DNA from: Henriciella sp.
GTDB lineage: Bacteria; Pseudomonadota; Alphaproteobacteria; Caulobacterales; Hyphomonadaceae
Reading direction: 5' to 3'
NCBI GenBank assembly: GCA_013213785.1
Contig: JABSPZ010000007.1
Span: 248,001-312,000, forward strand
DNA length: 64,000 bases
Shown here: one piece after another, positions 1 to 7,056 of the stretch
Layout of the letters: every line of letters starts with the position of its first letter
Position numbering within the stretch: the stretch's first letter is position 1
The notes under the pieces: model-generated
Database searches by the model: none
What the model saw: only the letters and a program-made list of their open reading frames with translations
Told to the model about the DNA's origin: nothing
Translations under genes and position numbers: made by a program

Positions 1-325
1 CGGTTGAAGAAATAGAGTGGTCGGTAATGCGGTGTCGCTGATGCGGGCTTAGATACCTCTTCCCGCTGCCCTCTGCCAGGTTCAACACATAGAACGCACT
101 TGAATCGGAAAACACCACCGATTTATGGTCCTCCGATAGTTGCATTTTTTGAGGTTTGTACTGAGTAGGCTCCGCCTCTTCCGCCGCCTCTTCATTGACA
201 TTTATGATTGCATCATCCGGCAACACTTCTTGGCTTTGAGAACCCTGGTCTTCTTGCTGTGGATCAGAACAAGCAATCGCACTCAGGACCAAAAAGGTCG
301 CCGATAGAACCCGAATTTCTTTCAA
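1..325 (-). CDS. Putative lipoprotein, C-terminus beyond window
   Basis: The frame is open from a TTG at 325 to the window edge, giving about 108 residues of a longer protein. AGGTGG lies five bases before this TTG, which favours it over a GTG at 334. The N-terminus is a short lipoprotein signal (hydrophobic stretch ending in SAIAC), so the mature protein should be lipidated. After the cysteine comes an acidic, Gln/Glu-rich low-complexity linker, typical of a tether between lipid anchor and folded domain. The visible globular part matches no family I know. Function unknown. Confidence 0.55.
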   Translation of the reverse strand, partial: MKEIRVLSATFLVLSAIACSDPQQEDQGSQSQEVLPDDAIINVNEEAAEEAEPTQYKPQKMQLSEDHKSVVFSDSSAFYVLNLAEGSGKRYLSPHQRHRITDHSISST

Positions 326-440
326 ATTGCCCACCTACGTGTCTATGTCGCGATTAAAACAAAGCTTATTGAGTTTGTAGTTGGCGAACAAGAACTCGTA
401 TTTGGAGGAACTATTCGGATAAGAACGAGATTCTCAGTGG

Positions 441-455
441 CTTAAACTCGCCCAA
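441..455 (+). repeat. Intergenic repeat copy A (CTTAAACTCGCCCAA)
   Basis: First of four copies of a 15-16 base motif, always on the plus strand and always between genes (others at 1568, 1997 and 3041). Here it lies between two minus-strand lipoprotein genes. No partner arm forms an obvious hairpin with it at this copy. Confidence 0.5.
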
Positions 456-593
456 AACGGCCCCTGCACCAATGACGCAAAGCGCCCTAAGAAAGACGCC
501 GACGTGGTTGGGATTGTCTCTAGGTCTCTTGGAGACCTCTTTCAGCGTCAGAGTTTCAGATTCGATTTGGTTCCATTTCGCAGCTAATTCACC

Positions 594-1460
594 TCAGAAT
601 TCGATCCACATCTCGTTATCGTAACCATCGATCAGCAGAACCGCCTCAGAAAGAACATCGAAGCCGATGATGGCGCGCGAATCCATTGGAAATCTTAGCG
701 CGTCTCCGCTCAAGACATTTTTGGTTGGAACCGTGATTTCAGAAAATGAAACTTCTATGGCTCCATACAACGCTCCCGTCTGCGTTTCCTTCAAGGAATG
801 CCTTCTCACCGTTTGGATTGCCTCAGCGCCTGGACTTAAAAGCTCAGGTTGAATCGTGGTCAATGAAGACCCCGTATCCAAGAAAACTCTGACTCTTTCT
901 GTGATGCCGACGTCAGCCCAGGTGTAATAACCTTCTGGCAAATAGACTTTTTCCGTGGAGTTTGGAAACGACGGAAACTGGCACGATTCCGAAATGGGTT
1001 TTTCCCAAGTATGGATCGTTTTATCTCGGAAATTGAAAACGCCGCAGCGTTTGAGAGACAACAGACGAGGATCAATCACTCCGTCTAAGTCTAGCAGTTC
1101 TAGGATTGGTAGAGTAACGACAGAGATTCGTTTAGCACGTCCGATAAATCTGCCATTTTCAAGCTCAAAGGTTAGATCAACTGCATCAATAGATGTGTTG
1201 TCGCTTTCAAATACCTCCAAATCAAACCCAGCATCTTCAGCGCTATCCGCATTCAGCAATAACTCATCTGCGCCCGTATCGAGCGCGAGTTGCATTGGAA
1301 CCCCATCAATCAACAGGAGGATGGACGGAACGCGCGTCAGGTTCGGGTTTTCTGGCGTCGAAGCGATGATGATTTCCGCTTCCGGTAAAGCAATTTTTGG
1401 CTGATTGCAGCCAGTTACTAATGTCATGCAAGCTGACACGGCTAAAACGAAAATTTTCAT
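594..1460 (-). CDS. Lipoprotein with two retropepsin-like aspartic protease motifs
   Basis: 288 residues. A lipoprotein signal ends in VTGC (Cys18). Two half-domains follow, each with a hydrophobic strand and the catalytic triplet of clan AA aspartic peptidases: LALDTGAD (DTG at 61-63) and VFLDTGSS (DTG at 195-197). A hydrophobic-hydrophobic-Gly strand, typical of this fold, occurs near the C-terminus (RAIIGFDVL). Single-DTG retropepsin-like proteins act as dimers, so two motifs in one chain suggest a self-contained pseudo-dimer, probably in the periplasm. Both catalytic Asp residues are present, so activity is possible. The substrate is unknown. The start is the only one giving a signal peptide; its ribosome site is weak. 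Confidence 0.7.
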   Translation of the reverse strand: MKIFVLAVSACMTLVTGCNQPKIALPEAEIIIASTPENPNLTRVPSILLLIDGVPMQLALDTGADELLLNADSAEDAGFDLEVFESDNTSIDAVDLTFELENGRFIGRAKRISVVTLPILELLDLDGVIDPRLLSLKRCGVFNFRDKTIHTWEKPISESCQFPSFPNSTEKVYLPEGYYTWADVGITERVRVFLDTGSSLTTIQPELLSPGAEAIQTVRRHSLKETQTGALYGAIEVSFSEITVPTKNVLSGDALRFPMDSRAIIGFDVLSEAVLLIDGYDNEMWIEF

Positions 1461-1567
1461 GTTTTTTGCTCAACGCCTTCGACCAATGGTTGGACAAGCA
1501 TCGAATAAATGCTTCGCTTTTGTTGGCATAATCTAAATTTCAATTCACCAGAAACGGAAGCTAACGG

Positions 1568-1583
1568 CTTAAAATCGCCCCAA
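1568..1583 (+). repeat. Intergenic repeat copy B (CTTAAAATCGCCCCAA)
   Basis: Second copy of the intergenic motif, with A for C at one position. It lies upstream of the small plus-strand membrane protein gene. Confidence 0.5.
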
Positions 1584-1647
1584 CTAGGTCATTCATTCAC
1601 GAGTGTTCGGAAGTTGATTTATCTCCGAAATTTCGTATTTGGTACTC

Positions 1648-1959
1648 ATGAGCAAAGAGAAAAACCCGATTGAGTTTGGTGCCAATGGAGCTGTCCTGAA
1701 TAGTGGAAGTATTTCCGACGAATTAGCAAAAGAGTATATAAAACCCCGCAACCATTGGTCGGATGCACTACTTTTCAAACCTGCTAAATGGCCGCCAAGC
1801 GCGTTGGTTCTCGCACTTGGTGCAGCAATTCTTCTGGGTATGAGACTTTCTATAGATGGCGAGTCGCATGTCTCTCGGTGGTTGGAGGCTGGATCACTAG
1901 TCCTAATCGTTACAGCAGGCTGGTGGCGAGTGATTTGGCAAGAGCACTTCGACAAATGA
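1648..1959 (+). CDS. Small hypothetical membrane protein
   Basis: 103 residues from the ATG at 1648; an in-frame TTG three codons earlier (1639) is possible. No good ribosome site precedes either. The N-terminal half is polar, followed by two hydrophobic segments (around ALVLALGAAILLG and AGSLVLIVTAGWW) separated by a short charged loop, so it is probably a two-pass inner-membrane protein. I recognise no family. It sits between two copies of the intergenic repeat, so it may be cargo of the accessory region. Confidence 0.5.
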   Translation: MSKEKNPIEFGANGAVLNSGSISDELAKEYIKPRNHWSDALLFKPAKWPPSALVLALGAAILLGMRLSIDGESHVSRWLEAGSLVLIVTAGWWRVIWQEHFDK

Positions 1960-1995
1960 AGCTTGCTTTCGAGGGGTGCTCGAATTCTATTAGTG

Positions 1996-2040
1996 TCCTA
2001 AACTCGCCCCATAAAAGTCCCTGGTGAGGTCTGTTTAGGA
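1996..2040 (+). repeat. Repeat copy C inside an 8-bp inverted repeat
   Basis: The core CCTAAACTCGCCCCA is at 1997-2011. At this copy the left end TCCTAAAC (1996-2003) has a perfect inverted partner GTTTAGGA (2033-2040), and the inner parts CTCGCC and GGTGAG nearly pair as well. The unit could fold as a hairpin of about 45 bases between two convergent genes. It could be a terminator-like structure or a recombination site; no T-tract follows. Confidence 0.5.
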
Positions 2041-2111
2041 TCATCAGCTGAGCGTTCTATCTAAGTCAGGGGGGACGTTGGCATTGATCTGAATTTTGGC
2101 GCTAACGGCAC

Positions 2112-2480
2112 TCAAAGTTTCTGCATCAACCAAGACATGAACAAAATCGCTAGCGCTACGGTTCCGCCTAGCGCTCCGTAAAGAAGCACTTCGAGCAAAC
2201 CTATGGTCAATAATGACCCAGTAACGGCTACCAAAGTGATGCTTCCCCAATTCAACATGCTCATGCCACGAGAATCGAGTGGATCAATCAAATTCGCTGG
2301 TAGTAGAACACCGGTTATGACCAGACTCGCGAATAGCGAAAGACCACCCAATACGGCGACACCCGTCGCAAGGGTGTCTGTGACTTCTGAAAACGTCAGA
2401 AGCAAGACAATTGCGCCCGTAGTCAGAGTATAAATCAAACAACAACTAAGCAGCCACAGAACGGTAGAGCGGACTTCCAT
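2112..2480 (-). CDS. Hypothetical multi-pass membrane protein
   Basis: 122 residues, nearly all hydrophobic, with about four predicted membrane helices: residues 5-28, 38-62, 73-93 and 97-118 approximately. No catalytic motif or known family is visible. The protein is short of charged residues and has a single polar loop (LIDPLDSRGMS) in the middle. It is convergent with the 1648 gene and divergent from the 2587 lipoprotein gene. It could be a small transporter-like or phage-type membrane protein, but the sequence alone does not say. Confidence 0.5.
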   Translation of the reverse strand: MEVRSTVLWLLSCCLIYTLTTGAIVLLLTFSEVTDTLATGVAVLGGLSLFASLVITGVLLPANLIDPLDSRGMSMLNWGSITLVAVTGSLLTIGLLEVLLYGALGGTVALAILFMSWLMQKL

Positions 2481-2586
2481 AGATGTGATGTATCATTGGA
2501 GAACCTGCATGTCTGCCCTGACGCCAGAAGGGGCCGCAAATCGAACGGTATTGCGATAAACTACCAATCGGCGATAAGATTCAAAG

Positions 2587-2895
2587 GTGAACAAGGCTGT
2601 CTTCATTGTCATTTCGCTTGCGATCGGGGGTTGTGTTCCGAACACCGCAAACTGTGAGGACATTTTGTTTGATGTCGAAGCGCCGATTCGAGGAGTCTGT
2701 GAGGTTTCGGGGAACCTCGAGATGGAAACGCCCTTCGGATCAACATTTCTACGTTCTCCTCAAGGACGGCTGATTGGTGTCAATGTTGAGGAGATAAAGC
2801 TTGATCGCGGAGAGTACCGGGTACGCGGCAAGTTCATCAAAAACGATGACTTCATAAGCGTTTATGAGGTCTACTCCGTGGAAAAAGTGCAATAA
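2587..2895 (+). CDS. Small lipoprotein, function unknown
   Basis: 102 residues from a GTG start. The N-terminus is a lipoprotein signal ending in IGGC (Cys16). The mature part is about 85 residues with alternating hydrophobic residues that suggest a small beta-barrel (OB-like) fold: LIGVNVEEIKL, YRVRGKFI and ISVYEVYSV read as strands. No enzyme motif is seen. The ribosome site is weak. It lies just upstream of repeat copy D and the recombinase. Confidence 0.5.
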   Translation: MNKAVFIVISLAIGGCVPNTANCEDILFDVEAPIRGVCEVSGNLEMETPFGSTFLRSPQGRLIGVNVEEIKLDRGEYRVRGKFIKNDDFISVYEVYSVEKVQ

Positions 2896-3040
2896 GGTCT
2901 AATAAGTTCCGTTCAGACTTCTTGGGTGATCGAAGAGTATTTTATGCCGCTGAAATCGTGCCATCCATCAAATGACCCAAGTGTCGCCCCCTAGTCTCAA
3001 TCGGCATACATTGCGTTGCATAAGCAACCTCGCCGAGCGT

Positions 3041-3056
3041 CCTAAACTCGCCCCAA
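3041..3056 (+). repeat. Intergenic repeat copy D (CCTAAACTCGCCCCAA)
   Basis: Fourth copy of the motif. Its 15 bases are identical to copy C. It lies upstream of the serine recombinase. Confidence 0.5.
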
Positions 3057-3074
3057 GTAAGACACTGAGCTTAC

Positions 3075-3100
3075 GTCTGCTTACGACCCAAAGCGGACTT
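3075..3100 (+). repeat. Imperfect palindrome, left flank of recombinase
   Basis: GTCTGCTTACGACCC followed by AAAGCGGACTT. It is an imperfect inverted repeat in itself and matches 3840-3866 with one indel and a few substitutions, in the same orientation. The pair brackets the serine recombinase gene, so they may be element ends or dispersed repeats. Confidence 0.5.
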
Positions 3101-3128
3101 GCCACGCGCCCGACCAATTTTCAGCGAC

Positions 3129-3168
3129 CTGTCAGACACCGCCTCGAAAACGACGGTTTTTGATACAG
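3129..3168 (+). other. Candidate res site upstream of the recombinase
   Basis: The stretch runs from CTGTCAGACACCG to CGGTTTTTGATACAG with a central CGAAAACGAC. The ends form a partial inverted repeat (CTGTCA against TGATACAG). Serine resolvases of the Tn3 family usually bind such dyads directly upstream of their own gene, which is the position here. The assignment rests on position and form only. Confidence 0.3.
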
Positions 3169-3294
3169 AAACTTAGGTGATATTTCAGTGTAACTTTGGA
3201 ATCGAGTTCCTGAGTCAGAATGTCTCATAAACAGTCTCAAAATACGGGTGTATCAAAACTCTACGGTATAAGCATTTTTGAGACGGAGAGCGAT

Positions 3295-3840
3295 TTGCGA
3301 GTTGGTTACGCTAGGGTTTCAACAAGAGATCAGAATTCAGAATTGCAAACTACTACCCTGACAGACGCCGGATGTGAGCGCATCTTTGAAGAGTCTGCCT
3401 CAGGCGCTCTAAAGAACCGTCCGCAGCTTAAGGAAGCACTCTCATTCCTCAGAGAGGGTGATACGCTCGTAGTTTGGAAGCTTGATCGTCTTGCTCGTTC
3501 ACTTCGTCAGCTCATCGAGACTGTAGAGGACCTGCATGAGCGGGGTATAAGTTTTATCTCTCTCACCGAGAACATTGATACAACGACACCCGGCGGAAAG
3601 ATGATCTTCCATGTTTTCGGTGCACTTGCTGAGTTCGAACGCGAGCTGATCCGGGAACGCACCAACGCCGGACTGAAAGCGGCGAAGGATCGAGGGGTTA
3701 AACTCGGTCGACCTCGATCTCTAGACGATGACCAGATTGCGATTGCTCGTTCGTTGAAGGCGGCGGGGAGTATGACTTCTGCTCAGATTGCAGAGCATCT
3801 CGGTATCAGCCGACCGACGCTGTACAGGTTGTTGGGATAG
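3295..3840 (+). CDS. Serine recombinase (resolvase/invertase family)
   Basis: 181 residues from a TTG preceded by GGAG at six bases. This puts VGYARVSTRDQ at the very N-terminus, as is usual in the family. An ATG at 3220 would add 25 residues unlike the family and has no ribosome site. The nucleophile is the Ser in ARVSTRDQ. The conserved arginine segments WKLDRLARS and FERELIRERT are present, followed by GVKLGRPRS and a C-terminal helix-turn-helix (SAQIAEHLGISRPTLYRLL). All catalytic parts appear intact. It probably resolves or inverts DNA between nearby sites; candidate sites lie upstream. Flanking palindromic repeats suggest a small mobile unit. Confidence 0.9.
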   Translation: MRVGYARVSTRDQNSELQTTTLTDAGCERIFEESASGALKNRPQLKEALSFLREGDTLVVWKLDRLARSLRQLIETVEDLHERGISFISLTENIDTTTPGGKMIFHVFGALAEFERELIRERTNAGLKAAKDRGVKLGRPRSLDDDQIAIARSLKAAGSMTSAQIAEHLGISRPTLYRLLG

Positions 3841-3866
3841 TCTGCTTTCGGCGTCAAAGCGGACTT
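3840..3866 (+). repeat. Imperfect palindrome, right flank of recombinase
   Basis: GTCTGCTTTCGGCGT followed by CAAAGCGGACTT. The arms AGTCTGCTTT and AAAGCGGACT nearly pair. It starts on the last base of the recombinase stop codon and matches the copy at 3075-3100. Confidence 0.5.
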
Positions 3867-4034
3867 TGAACCAGGCGCTCGCAAAATACACTTTCGGTGC
3901 GATTTCGCATCGGCTACCTTTCTTTTGAAGAGAACTATTAGTAAGGAACAGCGAGATTGATATTGAACCGAAGAGCATTTCTAAGCGGTTCGACCATTGT
4001 TTTTTCGCAAACTCTCTGACGGTGCAAACAAAAT

Positions 4035-4640
4035 ATGGACTTACCGGAACTTGGCGACGAGCTATTTGAATTTTTGAATGCCAATCAACGCGTAGGGAAT
4101 AGAACGCCACCCGTTTACGGGGCGCAAGGGGTTTCCAGCTCCGCGATGCAACTGATCGAAGAGCAGTTGGGATTCACTCTGCCTCCAGACTTCAAATTCC
4201 TGTTTGAAAATGTAAATGATCCAGGTGGAGTTTTATTTCCGTGGTCAGGTTTCTCGATTGAGAATTACAGTAATCAAATTGATCGCGTGTGGTCGGGAAT
4301 CGCATTCGATATCGAGCACAATACAACGTGGTTGAAGCGTTGGGGAGATAAACCCAACACGCTTCGGGAAGCGAAGGAGGCAGCTCAACGGGACTTCCAA
4401 AGCTGGCCAAACCTCTTGCCTATTTATGGTCATCGGTTTCTTCCTGCTGAGCCCTCGCTCTCAGACAACCCTGTGTTCTCAATCGTACAAACCGACATAA
4501 TCTACTACGGCATGAACCTCGCCGACTATCTTTTGCAGGAGTTTTGCTCGCCTCGTCCTGCATCAGATTGGGTATTGGCGCGCAAAATTCCGATTTGGAG
4601 CGATTTCGCAGAGTCAACGAGTGATTTTGACGTGTACTGA
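4035..4640 (+). CDS. SMI1/KNR4 (SUKH) family protein
   Basis: 201 residues. The segment IEEQLGFTLPPDFKFLF around residues 42-58, with GV/PWSGF after it, is the signature start of the SMI1/KNR4 (SUKH) fold, and the rest fits its usual length. Many bacterial members are immunity proteins that bind and neutralise a toxin of a polymorphic or contact-dependent system. Others have no known toxin. No toxin or secretion gene is adjacent, so this would be an orphan immunity-type gene carried in accessory DNA. The ribosome site is weak; the first ATG fits the family N-terminus. Confidence 0.75.
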   Translation: MDLPELGDELFEFLNANQRVGNRTPPVYGAQGVSSSAMQLIEEQLGFTLPPDFKFLFENVNDPGGVLFPWSGFSIENYSNQIDRVWSGIAFDIEHNTTWLKRWGDKPNTLREAKEAAQRDFQSWPNLLPIYGHRFLPAEPSLSDNPVFSIVQTDIIYYGMNLADYLLQEFCSPRPASDWVLARKIPIWSDFAESTSDFDVY

Positions 4641-5069
4641 CTGCTACAATGGCACTTTAGTACCAGTCGAAACTGAGCATCAGTCATTTTCAATAATATC
4701 GGTGGAGACGACAAGCTTATGTCTCCTCCTGACCCAATACTCACATTCGAGCGGCCGGTTCAGGGCGTCCTAAGTCGCTGCGTCCGCCGCAAGATCATCC
4801 GCCAGAACCGAGCGAATTCTTCTCCGGCGTATAAGGGAATAAGTTTATTTGCATCGCGGGAACAGGCGCTATCCCCCAACGCATTTCCGGCGGACCTAAG
4901 ACTTCCAAAAATCGACACAGAGACTCACCAGAGAGCGTTTATTTGGTTTAGCTAGGTGCTCACCACCCAAACCACAAACGCCCGCCAGTGAGCTGCTCTG
5001 AGTCTTCTGGAGTCATTTTAGATCCACTCCGACCAAAACCGAAGAGCGCCGGATAAATTCAAACCAAAC
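4641..5069. other. 429-base gap, no supported gene
   Basis: I see no convincing gene. A plus-strand frame at 4719-4955 lacks a ribosome site and any recognisable pattern. A weak partial match to the intergenic repeat (GTCCTAAGTCGC) occurs at 4767-4778. The stretch may be decayed accessory DNA. Confidence 0.4.
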
Positions 5070-5516
5070 TCACCCAGGATAACCGGCAGTGTCTGTTTCT
5101 GTGATGGTTGGAAGAACGTTATCATCAACAACGCACTCGACATTGACCCAGTACACTCGGTTTCGCTTACCGGTGATGGCATCAGTGGTTTTGAACGGTA
5201 CGGCGATCCTTGAGATGAAGCTTCCATCTTCACGCTGGATAGCGGTGACACGTTGAGATGCCAACCGGACTGCGTCGTAACCTAGAGCTGCGTACTCACG
5301 TTTAACGGCTCTGAGACACCTCCTGGCAGCTCGTTGCTCCGGTGAGGGAGGAGTGTACGCCGTTGCTTGGTGAGAGGATTGGGGGTCTTCCGGTTTTGTA
5401 TCTCCACCGGAGAACAAGAGCTTGAACGCGATGAAAGCTATGATGGGGATCGCTAGAAGACATCCGATAGCTTGGTTGGTTTCTTCTTGTTCTTTCGTTT
5501 GGTTTTGACTGGACAT
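5070..5516 (-). CDS. Hypothetical single-pass membrane protein, intact copy of a tandem pair
   Basis: 148 residues starting at an ATG with AAAGGAG upstream, a strong ribosome site. The N-terminus is polar and Gln/Glu-rich, followed by one membrane helix (AIGCLLAIPIIAFIAFKLLF, residues 17-36), a proline-rich linker, and a C-terminal domain of about 90 residues starting at YTPPSPEQ. The C-terminal domain has two cysteines (RRCLRAV, NVECVVDD) and strand-like segments (ISRIAVPFKT, YWVNVECVV). No family recognised. Its C-terminal domain is duplicated directly upstream (5555-5829). Confidence 0.65.
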   Translation of the reverse strand: MSSQNQTKEQEETNQAIGCLLAIPIIAFIAFKLLFSGGDTKPEDPQSSHQATAYTPPSPEQRAARRCLRAVKREYAALGYDAVRLASQRVTAIQREDGSFISRIAVPFKTTDAITGKRNRVYWVNVECVVDDNVLPTITETDTAGYPG

Positions 5517-5554
5517 AGCCGCTTCTCCTTTGAATGGAGAAGTGAGCTAGCAAG

Positions 5555-5829
5555 CCGGCAGTGTCTGTTGCCGTGATCGAAGGTAAAACACTGTCATCAA
5601 CAACGCATTCAACGTTGATCCACACCACCCTGTTTCGCTTACCGGTGATGGAATCAGTGGTTTTGAATGGTACGGCGATCCTTGAGATGATGCTTCCGTC
5701 TTCACGCTGGGTGGCGGTGACACGTTGAGATGCTAACCGGACTGCGTCGTAACCGAGCGGCGCGTATTTCCTTTTGACGGCTCTCAGACATCTCCTGACC
5801 GTTTGTTGTTCCGGTGAAGGGGGAGTGTA
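5555..5829 (-). pseudogene. N-terminally truncated duplicate of the 5070 gene
   Basis: Bases 5555-5829 align without gaps to 5083-5357. The translations share 79 of 92 residues from YTPPSPEQ to TDTAG. The copy has no start region and no membrane helix. A stop codon lies a few codons upstream of the homology, and its own stop is missing because the match ends at the same GCCGG where the intact copy stops two codons later. The reading frame is otherwise open, and most changes are conservative. This looks like a tandem duplication that lost its 5' end. Residual expression from an internal GTG cannot be excluded. Confidence 0.75.
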
Positions 5830-6047
5830 GCCTAAGCGAGTTGCTTAGAATTCGTTTTGCATTGAATCCCAAGGGGAAAAGATCTGACAGAAGGAGAAAG
5901 CTTTGATTGGTCAGACAAGAACGTACCCTGTTACGTTAGCTAGATCGTCGAGTTTATTATTTTTGAGCTCCCTAAGCATGCTGGTATCCGTGGTTGAAGG
6001 AGACCGGTAACTGGGTGCGGGGGGACTACGATGGTTTCTTGAGAGAG

Positions 6048-6106
6048 GATATGGGACCAACACTTCGTCGCGGCGCTTCGCTTGCGCCTTCGGTTGGCAC
6101 CATATC
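6048..6106. repeat. Nested 59-base hairpin, recombination- or origin-like
   Basis: The outer arms GATATGGGACCAAC (6048-6061) and GTTGGCACCATATC (6093-6106) pair at 12 of 14 positions. Inside, GGCGC (6072-6076) and GCGCC (6084-6088) form a second stem. No T-tract follows on either strand, so a simple terminator is unlikely. The inner ends of the outer arms read AAC and GTT, as in integron attC sites, but the flanking consensus is off by one base on each side. It lies 170 bases beyond a gene for an HUH-like protein, a class that acts on such hairpins. Confidence 0.5.
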
Positions 6107-6234
6107 ATTCTGACTAGTATCGTTGATTGGTGACTGTGAAAGCGATAGCACTAGTAATCAATCGGAATTTGGATAATTCTTTTCAATTAGACGCCAGAGA
6201 ATTGGCATCTCATTGCTACGCATTTTATGCTTCA

Positions 6235-6262
6235 AGAGCGGCTCATGTCGCCGAGCGGCTCT
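6235..6262 (-). terminator. Possible terminator hairpin after the HUH-like gene
   Basis: AGAGCGGCTC and GAGCGGCTCT pair with one central mismatch, 12 bases past the stop codon at 6274. The T-tract expected on the minus strand is missing, so termination is uncertain. Confidence 0.25.
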
Positions 6263-6273
6263 CATTATGTGAA

Positions 6274-7056
6274 TTATTTTATTGGTTTTAACGGACGATC
6301 TAAGTCTAGTATTTTAACACGTTTATCACGATCTTTGAAGCGCCAGTATCTGGTCGGATCTGTTCGCTGAGCGCTTCCAAAGAAATCGTCAGAAAAAATC
6401 ATTTGGTCCGTGAAGTCTCTGTCAAAGAAATGTTCCTTGGAAAGGTACTCTAACCATCGCTCCTGATCATACACACCGTGACTTTGGACCGAGCACCCTT
6501 TGAGCGTCCTTGCGATCGGATCAAGCTCCCAACCACTTGCACCGAATCGCTTGATATCCTCGCAGAACTTTTTGTCCTCTTCTCGAATAGTTGCACGCGC
6601 ATCGTTAAATGCGGAAAGCACAAAATTCTTTCTGTTGGCAATCTCTCGGCACTGGATAAACCATCGCATCCCGAGGTCGTGTTGCGCCTTGATCGCCTCA
6701 ACAGTTCCGGCTTCGCAGAATACCGGCGTCTCAATTTTGTTTTTGAAGAACCAAGCGATATGAAGATGCGTTGATACGCCAGCTTTTTCGACAACCACCA
6801 GCGCGTGCAGACGATCATCGGCTGATATTTTACTGATAACGTCTGGAGTTCGATGAAAAGCGCGATCGCATCGCAAAAACAATTCTTTCAGCCATAGCTG
6901 AGCAGAATTGATTGCCGCGTATTTACTCGGCACATTCCAATTTCTCTCCAGCGTGCCGTTTAAATGTATTGTCGTCGCTCCGTAGACGAAGTGGTGCCGC
7001 AACAAGGCACCATACGCATCCTCAACCGTTTCGAATTCGCGTTTACGCTTTGGCAT
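6274..7056 (-). CDS. HUH-like Rep/relaxase-type protein of a mobile element (tentative)
   Basis: 260 residues from an ATG that overlaps the last 14 bases of the integrase gene. AGGAGG inside the integrase end sets this start. Residues 97-99 read His-Leu-His in a hydrophobic strand (STHLHIAWFF), the metal-binding HUH motif of rolling-circle Rep proteins and relaxases. Residues 204-207 read Tyr-Leu-Ser-Lys in WLEYLSKEHF, the YxxK nucleophile motif of Rep-type HUH enzymes. The preceding strand RLHALVVVEKA could be the first conserved strand. The spacing between motifs (about 105 residues) is longer than usual, which would need an insertion. No overall family match is recognised. Translational coupling to an integrase supports a role in element replication or transfer. 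Confidence 0.5.
   Translation of the reverse strand: MPKRKREFETVEDAYGALLRHHFVYGATTIHLNGTLERNWNVPSKYAAINSAQLWLKELFLRCDRAFHRTPDVISKISADDRLHALVVVEKAGVSTHLHIAWFFKNKIETPVFCEAGTVEAIKAQHDLGMRWFIQCREIANRKNFVLSAFNDARATIREEDKKFCEDIKRFGASGWELDPIARTLKGCSVQSHGVYDQERWLEYLSKEHFFDRDFTDQMIFSDDFFGSAQRTDPTRYWRFKDRDKRVKILDLDRPLKPIK

Larger units (their letters stand above)
2896..3219. other. 324-base gap with repeat D and recombinase-site-like dyads
   Basis: No convincing gene. The stretch holds repeat copy D (3041-3056), an imperfect palindrome at 3075-3100 that recurs after the recombinase gene, and a 40-base imperfect dyad at 3129-3168 that could be a resolution site. The open frame across 2972-3163 runs straight through all of these and looks non-coding. 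Confidence 0.5.
5830..6273. other. 444-base gap with two hairpins
   Basis: No convincing gene. The gap contains a long nested hairpin at 6048-6106 and a second hairpin at 6235-6262 just downstream of the HUH-like gene. A 65-residue minus-strand frame (5911-6108) overlaps the hairpin and has no family signal. Confidence 0.4.

Noticed and set aside
1996-2040. Classical integron attC site at repeat copy C
   Set aside because: The ends pair, but the bases do not match RYYYAAC and GTTRRRY, and no integron integrase is seen.
2972-3163. 63-residue plus-strand frame before the recombinase
   Set aside because: It runs through the repeat copy, the palindrome and the res-like dyad, so it is probably not coding.
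4719-4955. 78-residue plus-strand frame
   Set aside because: No ribosome site, no hydrophobic or domain pattern, and it lies in a decayed-looking gap.
5911-6108. 65-residue minus-strand frame
   Set aside because: It overlaps the nested hairpin and shows no family signal.
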